Under the pieces are notes generated by a model. The model ran no database searches. It saw only the letters and a program-made list of their open reading frames with translations, and was not told the DNA's origin. Below, in pieces: positions 21,034-31,798 of a stretch of DNA of 64,000 bases. The position numbers were made by a program, and so were the translations under genes. The first letter of the stretch is position 1. Every line of letters starts with the position of its first letter. The stretch spans positions 729,501 to 793,500 of the forward strand of contig JAZDSV010000001.1 in assembly GCA_036784855.1 (NCBI GenBank), in the 5' to 3' direction. This stretch comes from Aphelidium insulamus. Taxonomy: Eukaryota; Aphelidiomycota; Aphelidea; Aphelidiaceae.

Positions 21034-23650
21034 ATGACTTGGCTTACGGCTACCTTTCTCCGCGCGAAGCCTTCAAACGCGAACAAGCAATACACCTATG
21101 AGCTAGACGATGCGCCCGTACGCGAAGGTGAAGGACGTCCTCGTCGCTCACATGTCCTTTCCGGCCGCAACGCCGGCCTAATCGACACCATGGACGCGTC
21201 GGTGACGACGCTGTACGAGAATTTCCTGCGTGGAGAAAAACTTGCAGGCATGTGTGCATTTCCTCTACTCAATGTTGTCACGATAAACACAGGTGATGGT
21301 CCCTACCTCGGAAAACGTGCCATGGTGGATGGAATCGCCGGGCCTTATGTACGTCGCTTACCCTCACTTATCATCTTGCGCGAGCGGAACTCATATATAG
21401 ATGTGGATCAGCTACAAAGAATTTTCTAGTCACGCTCGAGATATTGCGTATGTTTCCTCGCACTTGAGTGTAAAATTTATTTATAATATATATTCAGGTC
21501 CTTTCTTGCCAAGCGAGGCATCAAGAAACAAGAATGCATCGGCTTGTACTCCGTTAATCGTTCCGAGTGGGTCATCGCAGAAATGGGATCCTTTATGCGC
21601 AAGTACGGAATTGCTAGTACGCCCTATATTTTTTGTTTATGCTATTGTTAGCCTGATCACTGTTCCTTTATATGATACTCTGGGGGCGGAAGCAATCCAA
21701 CACATCGTCAATCAAACTGAGCTTGCATTGATTTTTGCAAGCAACGACAAGGTACATTCGCCTCCTTGATATATTGCTGACTCAAACGTAGGTTAATGTT
21801 CTATTGGACTTGAAATCCTCGCTTCCGTCTCTGGCGTGCATAGTTTGCATGGATGTGGCCGATGATGCTATGATCAAGAAGGCGGCTGACATTGGGGTCG
21901 AATTGATCAGCTTCAACACCGCGCAAGATATTGGCAAGGCCAACACCTGCAATTTGGAGCTTCCGCGCCCCACCGATGTGGCCACTATATGTTATACTAG
22001 CGGCACTACTGGAATGCCGAAAGGAGTTGTACTGACACACAAGAATATTCTGTCTTGCGCTCAGTCCTACCAATATGCAGCACAGCATAAGGCTGGTATT
22101 GAACTCGTCAGCACCGATGTTCACATCTCGTACCTGCCTTTGGCTCATGTACTGGAACGCGCCGTGTTTGCCATTTTGACTGGCGTTGGTGCTCAGATTG
22201 GGTTCTATCAGGGAGACACGTTGAAACTGTTGGACGATGTTGGTAAGTCTGATTGCAATGTCATTCACCAATACCGCTTGATGCACATATGTAGCGGAAC
22301 TAAAGCCGACGCTGTTCGCCAGTGTACCTCGACTGTATAATCGAATCTACGATAAAATCTGGGCAGGGGTAGCGGCTAAAGGAGCTACAGCAGAGTCCAT
22401 TTTCAAGGTATCTAGCATTTGAATCTTTTTGGTAGAATGTGATGACATCATACTACACGAAGATGGCATATGAATCAAAGAAGGCACGGCTGGCGGATGG
22501 AACTGTTAATCACTTTATCTGGGAGTATGTATTGCTGACACATAGTTACTTATTAATATACTAATGTGGCAGTACTATATTTTTCAAAAAAGTCCAGGAC
22601 CGACTTGGCGGAAGAGTTCGCTTGATGATCACTGGTGCCGCACCACTGTCGCCTAAAGTGCTCGAATTCCTTCGCGTGGCCTTTGCCTGCGAAGTTCTTG
22701 AAGGATACGGCCAGTCGGAGACGTCGGCTGGGTCCACAATCGTACGTGAATTTACGCTCCTAGTGGACTTAATTAACCACTGTGATTATGCCAGACAGAG
22801 ATAGGTGATTATAGCGTCGGTCATGTGGGAGTTCCATTCCCTTGCAATGACGTGAAACTGGTCGATGTTCCCGAAATGAGCTACACCAGCAAAGATAAAC
22901 CTTTTCCACGCGGTGAAATTTGCTTCAAGGGCCATAATTGTTTTCGTGAATATTGGAAAATGCCAGAAAAGACGGCGGAAACTATCGATTCGGACGGCTG
23001 GGTTCATTCAGGTGATATTGGCATGTGGGATTCCCAGGGCCGCTTGAAGATCATTGACCGGAAGAAGAAGCATGTTTGCCAACTGTGACGCTTCTATCAA
23101 CTGGAGTAATGCTTATACATAGTATCTTCAAGCTTGCTCAAGGCGAATATATTGCTCCGGAAAAGATCGAGAATGTGTACGTCAATTGTCGCGAAGTAGC
23201 ACAAGCGTTTGTGTACGGCGACTCTTTGCAATCAACTCTGGGTAACTCTTTGATATGTTCTCGGTATTGCACATCTCACCCACTTCAGTTGGAATTATCG
23301 TGCCAGATGCTGACGTAGTGACTCTCTGGGCGAAGGATAACGGGCTGGGCGATAAACCGTTGATTGATTTGTGCAAAAGCGATGCGTTGAAATTGCACGT
23401 CTTGAAAGCAATCCAAGTCCACGGAAAAAGCCACGATCTGAAAGGATTTGAAAACGTCAAGGCTATTTACCTCGACGCCGAGCCATTTTCCGTTGAGAAC
23501 AATTTGCTGGTAGTGTACATGAGCGTTGATGATCTATCCTTACCATTTCAGACCCCCACTTTCAAAATCAAAAGGTTTGAGGTGCAGCAAAAGTATCAGA
23601 AACAGCTGGACGCTATGTATGCCGAAATAGGGTCATCTTCAGCGGCGTAG
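21034..23650 (+). CDS. Long-chain acyl-CoA synthetase
   Basis: It activates long-chain fatty acids with ATP and CoA. About ten short introns separate exons that read in order: [50 protein letters not shown], the AMP-binding loop [110 protein letters not shown]. The C-terminus reads [19 protein letters not shown] around a last intron. This is the eukaryotic ACSL/FAA group. The intron 23070-23122 must use a GC donor (GCATGT) to give [14 protein letters not shown]. The donor before GDYSVGHVG-like sequence near 22750 is uncertain. Confidence 0.92.
23070..23122 (+). other. GC-AG intron in the acyl-CoA synthetase gene
   Basis: A 53-nt intron beginning GCATGT and ending ACATAG. The nearby GT (two bases on) breaks the frame; the GC donor in phase 2 yields [12 protein letters not shown], which is the conserved family sequence at this place. 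Confidence 0.7.
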
Positions 23651-23700
23651 CAACAATAACTCAATCAGAAACAATCACAAAATTGGAAATATAATGAAGC

Positions 23701-25016
23701 TCATTTCAGAGTCTTTTTAGTGCCCTTTGCTTCTCCATCTTCGTTGGGCATTGCAGATTTGCGCTTGCGACTGGGGCCACCCGGCGGCGGTGGCGGAGGC
23801 TGAGGTGATGTAATGGCACTGTTGATGGACCCTGTTACTGGGGCATCACAAGAACTGGGATCGTTTCCACCCGCTAACACTGCTCCCGCATCTTTTGACG
23901 CAGCAATTCTACCCACAGCATAGCCGCCGTACATTTGATCAAAATAACCTTGATAGTCCACAGAACTTTGCTGATAATACCTAATCATTAATCAACTCTA
24001 AGCCGTGTGTACGATACATACTGGTTTAGGTCGGCCTCGGTCTGGTTTTCGTAAAACACTCCTAGGTTTTGAGTATAAGCAGGCAATTGAAGAATCGTAT
24101 CCAACATCTTGGAGTCGGCCTCCCGTTTGCTCTGCGCAACAGCGTTGGGATTTGGATCCTCCGTCGCCCAGCGAACATTTAAGCACTAATGCAAGGTGAA
24201 GGGTTAAAACTCTTTGCCGAACAAATTAACTACCTCTCCGTGCTCCAAGGACTGCTCGTTCATTGCTTCCTTGGCGAATTCGGCATTCAGCCGGGAGGAA
24301 TACTTAACGAACGCCACGTTCCTTGCCAACAAGAGCTTAATGTACTCGATTTTACCAAATACACCAAAGTGTTTTCGTATAACGCTCTCCATGTCGTCAT
24401 AAACACCAACCCGTCCAATATACAGAGTCTTATTCTCCCGCTCAAATGAACCGGTTCCTCCCATATCATCGCGGTCCAGGCGGTGTCGTTCGCGTCCAAA
24501 TATATCACGGGTGCGGTCGATTCGACCTTCGTCCGCTGGAATCGGTATGCGATGTAGATATGTGCATTCAGCTCCCTTGGCGCAACATCCTCGCGCAAAG
24601 TGAGTGCAGAATAGACCGTCCTGTTTATGAATTTCGCTGCCACGTGTTAGCCCACTATCCTTGATTGGATTACACTTGGTCAAGGGGATATTGTCAGTCT
24701 GCCTGAACGATAATCAGTAAAGCACTCGATACTGCATATGCAAAAGCGCGTACTGGGTGTTTCGGTTCGATGAATACCACTTGTGCCAAAATATATTGTA
24801 CAACGAGCCGTCACCAATATTTGGCTTTGCGCGCTCCATCGCTTTTTTGGTGGCAAAAGTAATCTTGGTGGAGGACATTTAGCTCAACGGCCATGCGGAC
24901 GTTCATACCTGCACAGGAGCCTTGCGACTTTGCCAGCTAAACGGGTCTTTGGCGTAGTCGACAGTGCTCTCATCATACACCAGCTCGCAAGCCTGCGGTG
25001 ATTTGTTGGCGCTCAT
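23701..25016 (-). CDS. CWC2: Pre-mRNA splicing factor Cwc2
   Basis: Cwc2 links the Prp19 complex to the spliceosome catalytic RNA. Starting at 25016: an N-terminal DPFSWQSRKAPVQ/ITFATKKAMERAKPN region, GSLYNIFWHKWYS, then a CCCH zinc finger CTHFARGCCAKGAECTYLH. An RRM follows (KTLYIGRVGV as RNP2, NVAFVKYSSRLNAEFAKEAM as RNP1) and the conserved VRWATEDPNPNAV-like stretch after it. A YYQQSSVDYQGYF segment, a poly-Pro tract and a basic tail finish the protein. Introns are short; one acceptor at about 24708-24716 was set by the frame reading QTDNIPLTKCNPIKD. Its stop is 50 bp from the convergent acyl-CoA synthetase stop. Confidence 0.88.
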
Positions 25017-25578
25017 TTCAGTTGGACGTTGATTCGGTCAAGGTCATTCGTAAATCATCGTTCCGTCGCCCGTTTATGGTGATGCTCATTTGAAGAATAT
25101 TTATGCATTAATTACCGACATACTCTCATTTTGAGATAAGGCGCTGCTGGGCGGCATTGCCAAAATTGCCGAACGTTGCTGTTCCCATCGATTTCACATC
25201 AATTTCAATTTCGCCTCAATTCCGCGGACCCTTTTGTGGTTGCGTCGCTAGATTTTCTCGGTGATTTAACCTGGCTTAACTCGGCATATCCACAAGGAGC
25301 TGCGTCTTATACTACGACATCACAGTGGCATACTTGCAAACTTTTTCACGCAGTGCGACAGCTGACCACACCTCCTTACTCCGCATATAGTCCGTCAGGG
25401 AACTGATATGCCAACACTCGGCTGACTAAATCAATCAACTGCGGTGTTGGACTCTATAGTTGTGAGCGTAAGCACCAACCTGCCACGCGTGTGTCAATGG
25501 TCATTTCCAGTAAATAGATCACCTCAAATGATGACCTACATACCTTCCATTCAAGGGGCTTTTACTCAAGGCAGTAAA
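25017..25578. other. Intergenic region between CWC2 and the retrotransposon cluster
   Basis: About 560 bp with no supported gene. A 76-codon frame at 25176-25406 has no recognisable features. It probably contains the CWC2 promoter. Confidence 0.4.
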
Positions 25579-25820
25579 TATTAAAATATACGTAGAGTAG
25601 TAGTGTCAACGTATACTAGTTGAGAAGAAGTTGGTTGTTTATTGATGCTAACATGCGCGCCTTTTATAGCCGCGAGCGTCAATTCTATCCGAGGCATCAG
25701 ATGTTGCTTGGCAGCGTCATTCGTCATTGGTAATGTTGCTCAGTAATTTGGTATTCCTGGCAACATACTTTGACCAATCGGACTGACTGTGAGTGACTGT
25801 TGCCTTGTGTATTCCAACAG
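25579..25820 (-). repeat. Copia LTR, copy 1 (minus orientation)
   Basis: A 242-bp repeat that on the minus strand starts TGTTGGAATACACAA and ends ATATTTTAATA. A second copy, nearly identical, lies at 28111-28350; pieces recur at 31769 and 33549. The TGTTGGAAT start is common in Ty1/copia LTRs. For a minus-oriented element this is the 3' LTR of the fragment that follows. Confidence 0.85.
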
Positions 25821-25941
25821 TAAATCCAGTGATTTATTACCGGCAGAAACCCGGCTGTTCGGACTGACTGTGAGTGACTGTTGCATTGTGTATTCCAACA
25901 GTAAATCCAGTGATTTATTACCGGCAGAAACCCGGCTGTTA
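25779..25941. repeat. Tandem duplication of an LTR end, about 81-bp unit
   Basis: The sequence from CGGACTGACTGTGAGTGACT to ACCCGGCTGTT occurs twice in direct tandem, with one difference (TTGCCTTG versus TTGCATTG). Each unit includes the LTR edge (TATTCCAACA) and about 40 bp beyond it. A related piece (CAGTGATTTATTAC-GCAGAAACC) recurs near 27602. Confidence 0.85.
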
Positions 25942-25997
25942 AAGTGTTGGAGATATCGTCGTGTGACGCTATCTTTCATTTATCAATGATCGCCGCG

Positions 25998-26879
25998 TTA
26001 CGTATTCGTGCGGATGTCGTCGCTGTCGGCAATTCGCGCTTTATCAACATTTTTTCCAAGCAGAACGTCGTGTATAATGAAGCCATATATCTTTCCACGA
26101 CGCCAAATTGATTCGGAAAAATGACTTAATGCTGCCGCTCTGCTACTGGCGCTCTGCTCTGTCGTGGTCGTTGAAATACAGCTATGAGTATGGAGCTGTT
26201 GGTGAACAGGGATCGGAGTGGTACACATCACCGATGTTTGCGACAAGTTCAAGATCCAAATTATTTCAGAAGAGATTTGACTCATGGCCATATATTCTGC
26301 TTCCGTAGAGGATAAAGCAACTGTAGGTTGTCTTTTTGAAACCCAACTAATTGCTGCTCCGTTAAGAGTTGTTACATATCCCGCAGTGGATCTCATGGTG
26401 TCTGCATTATCTGCATAGGTGGAATCAGTGTATCCTTGTACAACAAGTTCACTTTGTCCGCCATAAGTTATTGAATGATTTACAGTTCCTTTGAGATACC
26501 GCATAATTCGTTTAACTGCGTGCCAGTGATCCATACTTGGATTTGACATAAATTGGGACACAACTCCAACCGAGTACGCAATGTCAAATCTTGTAACCAC
26601 CATTTCATAAATCAAACTTCCAACAGCTTGTGCATATGGGTAAGATTGCATTGTTTCAGTCTCTTTGTCATAAACGTCAGAATTATCGTCGGTTCTGATC
26701 CTTTTCTGTAGTTGTAAATTTGAAAAAGCCGGTGTATTCACAGATTTGCAATCCAACATGTTGAATTTCTCAAGCAAATTTGTGATGTAGCGTTCCTGAC
26801 TTATGTTGGCGATTGCGCGTACTGCTGACGCGTAATGCGTAATGCTGACGCGTAACGCCGACATCGATGACATCCGCAT
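25998..26879 (-). pseudogene. Copia pol fragment: end of reverse transcriptase plus RNase H
   Basis: An open 293-codon stretch on the minus strand covers the C-terminal part of a Ty1/copia polyprotein: YITNLLEKFNMLDCKSVNTP, AVGSLIYEMVVTRFDIAYSV, SNPSMDHWHAVKRIMRYLKGT and the RNase H core AISWVSKRQPTVALSSTEAEYMAM. The C-terminal tail is frame-shifted and scrambled after SEIIWILNL, and everything upstream (integrase and the RT catalytic part) is missing. This is a dead internal-deletion copy between LTR copy 1 and a gag fragment. Confidence 0.85.
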
Positions 26880-27080
26880 GGCGACTTCCAGTACGCTCGT
26901 GCAACGTTACATCTGAAACACGACGTTACATCTGAAACAAGCATGTAACGTTACATCGCGATCAATCAATCAGATGATCTGATCAGCAACGCGATCGAAA
27001 CACGATCGCCCAATCAGACACACGATAGCGTTACACAGCGATCTCTCCGAAAAACTCGCACATCTGATTGGTCAGATACA

Positions 27081-27524
27081 TTATCTGACTCTTTTCTTTC
27101 GCCTGGTACATCCTTGAAGCTTCTCCATGATTTTCTTGGGGTCCGGGATTGTGACCACCAAGGCGCGATGTTCTTTGTCAAGAAGTCGCATCAAAATGCT
27201 GTGTGCCTCGGCACGTCGCTTTTCATATTTGTTGTACGCGTCGATCTCTCCTTTCGAAGGAGGTGGCATTGCCGGAATACGCTCTTTATCACGGCGCAAG
27301 GCGAACTCCGTGTCGCTTTCATGATCGAGTTGCATAGGAACATACTCCTTCATTTCGATGCGTAGAGTCGGTTCTTTCTCAGAACCATCAATGATCCCTT
27401 TTAGTCCTTTTGCCGTAAAGATGTTGCTGGAGAGGATACGGAACACTGTCCAGTTGTTTCCGTTGAAGATCATTGTATTGTCAATGAGATCAGACAGTTT
27501 GTTGTTTGTGCTCAGAGATGTCAT
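27081..27524 (-). pseudogene. Copia gag fragment
   Basis: A 147-codon minus-strand frame begins MTSLSTNNKLSDLIDNTMIFNGNNWTVF (key pattern FNGNNWTVF...), typical of the N-terminal gag of Ty1/copia elements, and is cut off after a Lys/Arg-rich stretch. Just upstream, minus-strand GGTTATCAGCACCA (about 27542-27557) resembles an initiator-tRNA primer-binding site and matches the same position in the 31.7-kb copy. Protease and integrase are deleted between this piece and the RNase H fragment. Confidence 0.75.
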
Positions 27525-27734
27525 AATGCAGGCGATGGTGCTGATAACCTGTTGAAATAGTTGAGTAATTAGTGAATAACTAGTAGAATTGAAAGAGAAT
27601 TCAGTGATTTATTACGTGCAGAAACCCCGGCATCCGAGTCATCCGAGTATGACACCAAGCGGCAGATCTGGAGTGAAGTATCAGATCTTACATATTCTCG
27701 ACTTTGCACGCTTGTAATTCCACATGCGCAGAGC

Positions 27735-28110
27735 TTGAATCGCGATAAGAAATCGCGTGCCGCGAAGGACCAGCAAGTACTTGTTGCCAAAGCTGGTATC
27801 AAGCGCAAGTACAAGCTGGACAACCGAAAGGAACAATGTTCGCATTGTCACAAAACTTCGCACACAGTGGACAAATGTATGTTATATTGGTATGTGCCTG
27901 ACATGGCATACAATCTTATCTCAGTTCGTCAACTCACTAAAATTGGTCTCAAATTTATATTTGAAGACAACTATTGTTGTGCTTTAAAGGATGATGAAGT
28001 AGTTTTACGAGCCGAAAAAGAAAGTGGACTCTGGGTACTTCATAGCACAATTAACAACGACTTGTGCCTTAATGCTAATGCAACACAGTCGCTACATGAT
28101 ACTGAATTAT
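27735..28110 (+). pseudogene. Copia gag-zinc-knuckle/protease fragment, plus strand
   Basis: A plus-strand piece reads a CCHC knuckle CSHCHKTSHTVDKC and then, with protease deleted, WYVPDMAYNLISVRQLTKIGLKFIF, the segment before the GAG-pre-integrase domain. It runs into LTR copy 2 in the opposite orientation. It is a separate degraded element, not part of its minus-strand neighbours. Confidence 0.75.
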
Positions 28111-28350
28111 TATTAAAATATACGTAGAGTAGTAGTGTCAACGTATACTAGTTGAGAAGAAGTTGGTTATTTATTGATGCTAACATGCGCGCCTTTTATA
28201 GCCGCAAGCGTCAATTCTATCCGAGGCATCAGATGTTGCTTGGCAGCGTCATTCGTCATTGGTGAGTTGCTCAGTAATTTGTTATTCCTGGCAACATACT
28301 TTGACCAATCGGACTGACTGTGAGTGACTGTTGCATTGTGTATTCCAACA
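28111..28350 (-). repeat. Copia LTR, copy 2 (minus orientation)
   Basis: A 240-bp copy of the LTR at 25579-25820, differing by only a few substitutions and small indels. It sits directly downstream (in minus orientation) of the RNase H fragment at 28381-28960 and so acts as that element's 3' LTR. High identity between the two copies suggests fairly recent activity. Confidence 0.85.
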
Positions 28351-28380
28351 TTCCCTTCCAATGCAAGTTGGGTGGAACGA

Positions 28381-28960
28381 CTATTTGTTCGTATTCCCTT
28401 CTAATGCTGACATGCGCAGTTTCGCAACGAATTTGTTGTGTAGAAACTTTGCTAATCCTTTTGTGAATATATCAGCCAACATTTCATCTGTTCTTAAGTA
28501 CTCGATCCGAACTTCCGAACGATCAATAACTTCGCGTATGAAGTGGTACTTCAGATTGATATGTTTAGTTCTGGCATGATACTTTGGATTCACAGCGAGT
28601 TTTATACTCGACTGATTATCACCTTGCAGAGGAGTGGAATCCAGGATTTCGAAACCAAGTTCACGTTGAACACTTCTAAACCAGAGTATTTCGGAGACAG
28701 CTTTGGACATTCCTACGTACTCGGCTTCACATGAAGATAGTGCCACAGTGCTCTGTCGTTTCGCTATCCAGCTGATCGGCCCGCCATTTATTGTCATAAC
28801 ATATCCGCTTGTTGATCGGAATGTTTCTGGATCATCTCCATAACTAGAGTCTGTATATCCGACTAATTTAAGTTCAGATTCTCCTCCGTATGTAATTGAG
28901 TATGATTTGTGCCCTTGAGGTATCTAAAGATCCTTTTCACGGCATTCCAGTGATCCATAT
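28381..28960 (-). pseudogene. Copia RNase H domain of the 28.4-31.8 kb element
   Basis: Minus-strand coding sequence reads NPNMDHWNAVKRI, SYSITYGGESELKLVGYTDSSYGD (with a frameshift near 28905), then GGPISWIAKRQSTVALSSCEAEYVGM and the tail PKYHARTKHINLKYHFIREVI and DEMLADIFTKGL. This is the standard end of Ty1/copia pol. Between it and the integrase frame almost the whole reverse transcriptase is missing. Confidence 0.85.
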
Positions 28961-30495
28961 TAGGATTTGACATGAAGACCATAGCCTGATGTAATACTAT
29001 GTGTATCATCATTTGTTTGCTGAATATTATCAGCGGCTATGTCCAAGGCGTGATCATACTGTTCATTGTTTTCATGATTTTGAACAGTGGGATTTTCAAT
29101 GTTTGAAATTTTGTTAAGAACATTTTGCTGTTCTGTTACTTCATTGACTTCAACAGTGTTGTTGCACTGAGTCAGTTGATTGACAATTGTATTGTTTTGC
29201 ATCGGATTATTTGCATCCTGCTCAACATGTCTGGGAATATTTAATTCCTTCAGATGAGAGTTCATTATTACGTCTCTTTGCGTTCCAGTGCTTCCCCCTA
29301 ATCGCGAATCAGTAGATTCTTGATTAAGTTTTGGAACTGTCACATCAATTGTGTCATCTGAAATAGTCAATGTGTTTTCAGCATTTTTGGCTTGAAGTAT
29401 TGGAACCCGCTCATCAAACTTAGCTTCTTGAGTATGGCTTATCTTCAGTGGGGGAATAGATATGTGAATAGCATCGTAACCAACAAAAATTCCTTCGGTG
29501 CACTTCTCGTCAAATTTGTTACGACGGTTTGCATTAGCAATGTGAGCATATGCCATGCATCCGAAGACCTTTAAACTTCTAAGATCTGGTTTGTTTCCAG
29601 TCCACGCTTCCCAGGGTGTCATCGTCGCTAAGCCTTTAAGGCTGGACCGATTGATCAGAAAAGTTGCAGTATTTGCAGCTTCTGCCCATAATATTGTGGG
29701 AACATTACGCGTATGAAGCAAAGTTCTGGTGGTTTCAAGAATATGGCGATTCTTTCGTTCAGCCACTCCATTTTGTTCAGGAGTGTGAGGAATGGTGAAT
29801 TGTCTATGAATACCTTTTTCTTCACAGAATTGATTAAATTCATTTGAAGTGTATTCACCACCATTGTCACATCGGAGTATTTTAACTCTCCTATCATGCT
29901 GAGTCTTAATGAAGTTGCAAAGAGATTTGAATCTAGCAAAGACTTCTGACTTGTTTTTCATAACATGAAATGTAGTAAAACGAGTTGCATCATCAACAAA
30001 GATAACAAAATATCTCGCCCCTCCTACTGAGCTTGGATTAATTGGTCCGACTACATCACTATGGATGAGATCGCCAATTTCAGCTTTATGCCCTGTTTGA
30101 CTGCGAGGAAAGTGAGCTCTCTGGGTTTTTCCCTTTAAGCACCGTTCACAGTAGGTAACTTTTGTATCACCAGGTAGAGTCACTCCTGTGAACATTTGTT
30201 CCTTAATCATCAACTTGAGACTGTGGGATCCAATATGACCAAGTCGCTGATGCCAAAGCTCTACTTCACTCAAATCTTTATATAGAATTTGGTTACTAGT
30301 TACAAGAGCCTTTGGTTTTTGTATGTGATACACTACCCACACACCGTTTTCCTTGTGTGCATTGAAGATCAATTTGTCATTCAAAGTAGTAGTACATTGA
30401 TCATCATTAAAGACAACAGTATATCCATCAGCAGTTAATTGTGGGACTGAGATGAGATTAAATCCTAGTTGTGGAATAAACCAAACATGTTTCAA
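28960..30495 (-). pseudogene. Copia GAG-pre-integrase and integrase
   Basis: A 511-codon minus-strand frame contains LWHQRLGHIGSHSLKLM (GAG-pre-integrase), an HHCC-like zinc region with CERCLKGK, and the integrase DDE core: LIHSDVVGP, YFVIFVDDATRF, LRCDNGGEY, HTPEQNGVAERKN. Then come WAEAANTATFLINR and the C-terminal PWEAWTGNKPDLRSLKVFGC. The integrase looks intact, but the frame runs directly into a deletion that removes the RT, so the element cannot be autonomous. Confidence 0.88.
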
Positions 30496-31730
30496 ATAAA
30501 TTTGAACATCTTCATTAGGATTGGTGAGCGCAACATCTCCCTCTCCGACAATTGGGACTTTGCGTTGTTCCCTACAGTGACGAATTGTGGTTCTGCATCC
30601 TTTTTGTAGAGATGGAGGCGACTATACACCTTTGTTGCCCGGGCAATATGATTCGTTGCGCCGGAGTCAACAATAAATTTCTGCGTACTCAAGTCTGGAA
30701 CATTGTCCGGCTTCTTGTGAGTCGCTTTCTTCTGGTAGCTTGGTTTTGAGACTACCAGTGCAACATTTTCTGTTGCGCCAAGTACAACTGCCACATTAGA
30801 CGCAGATGTACCGGAAGACTTCAAGCGTTTGTTGCCAAAACGCTGAGCCTGCTTATTTTTGTTCCAACACTTGTCCAACAAGTGCGCCTTTCCGCAGTGC
30901 TTACACACTGGACGTAGATCTGGATGCTTAATAAAGCATTCATCAGATTCATGGTTGGTGCGTTTACAATGAGCGCAGGCATTGCTGGCATCATTCACCT
31001 TACGCTTGTTGTTCAGATGAACCAACGCGTTTTTGTTGCTGTTTGCTTTTGGTTGCAGTGCCTTCTTTAGCAAGAAAGACAGAACTGTTTCGCACAGTAA
31101 GGCGTAGTTTGTGACTAGAGCATTTGTCATCATCCAAACGCGCGCCTCCGTGTTGTATTCCGGGATGGCGGTAAGTTTTGTCAACAACAGCGAGCATTTC
31201 TGAACCGCAGAAAATCCGTGTTTGCAGATCGCTGCGTCGTTAAACATCTGGTTCAAATTGTGAACCTGTGTAGTCATTGACGTTTTCATGTCGATAACCA
31301 GCTCGTAGATCGCCTGCATGCGAACTTGAATACTCTGTGCGTCGTTGGCACGGTACTGTTGCTCAAGTGAGTCAATGACCTTCTTGGGACAGCGATAGTC
31401 CGAGTAGATGCTCTGGAACTCCGTCTCCAGATTCTGGTGGATCACAATCAACACCAGTGCGCGAGTTGCAACCCAACGCTTCCAGACGAGTTGCTGTTGC
31501 TCATTCAATACGAGCAGATCACCGTTATCAGTCGAGAACGTCACGACGTCGTCATCATTGGGGTCATGGACGGCGTTAAAGGGCTCAGGTACTTTTCCCG
31601 TCATGAACCCATTCACTTCACACGTAGTAAAGTAGTTGCCGATAAGCGAACGGAACATTGACCAGTTACGTCCATTAAACTTTTCGGTGAGGTGGAGCTT
31701 GAATGGGTCGACACGCGTGATGGAAGAGTT
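30492..31730 (-). pseudogene. Copia gag and protease of the same element
   Basis: Frame from ATG near 31730: FNGRNWSMFRSLIGNYF, gag helices, two zinc knuckles (CAHCKRTNHESDEC and CKHCGKAHLLDKC), a basic stretch, then the aspartic protease site FIVDSGATNHI. A frameshift at about 30492-30500 separates it from the integrase frame. Upstream on the minus strand, CGTTATCAGCACCAAG (31753-31768) follows an LTR end and looks like the primer-binding site. Confidence 0.85.
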
Positions 31731-31768
31731 CATGTTTGAACAGTTGGTGGAGCTTGGTGCTGATAACG

Positions 31769-31790
31769 TATTAAAATATACGTAGAGTAG
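31769..31790 (-). repeat. Truncated copia 5' LTR end
   Basis: Only the last 22 bp of the LTR (TATTAAAATATACGTAGAGTAG on plus) remain next to the primer-binding site. They are fused to AATACACAATGCAAC, which is the start of the same LTR in the opposite orientation minus its first six bases. This looks like a rearrangement junction between two inverted elements. Confidence 0.7.
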
Positions 31791-31798
31791 AATACACA

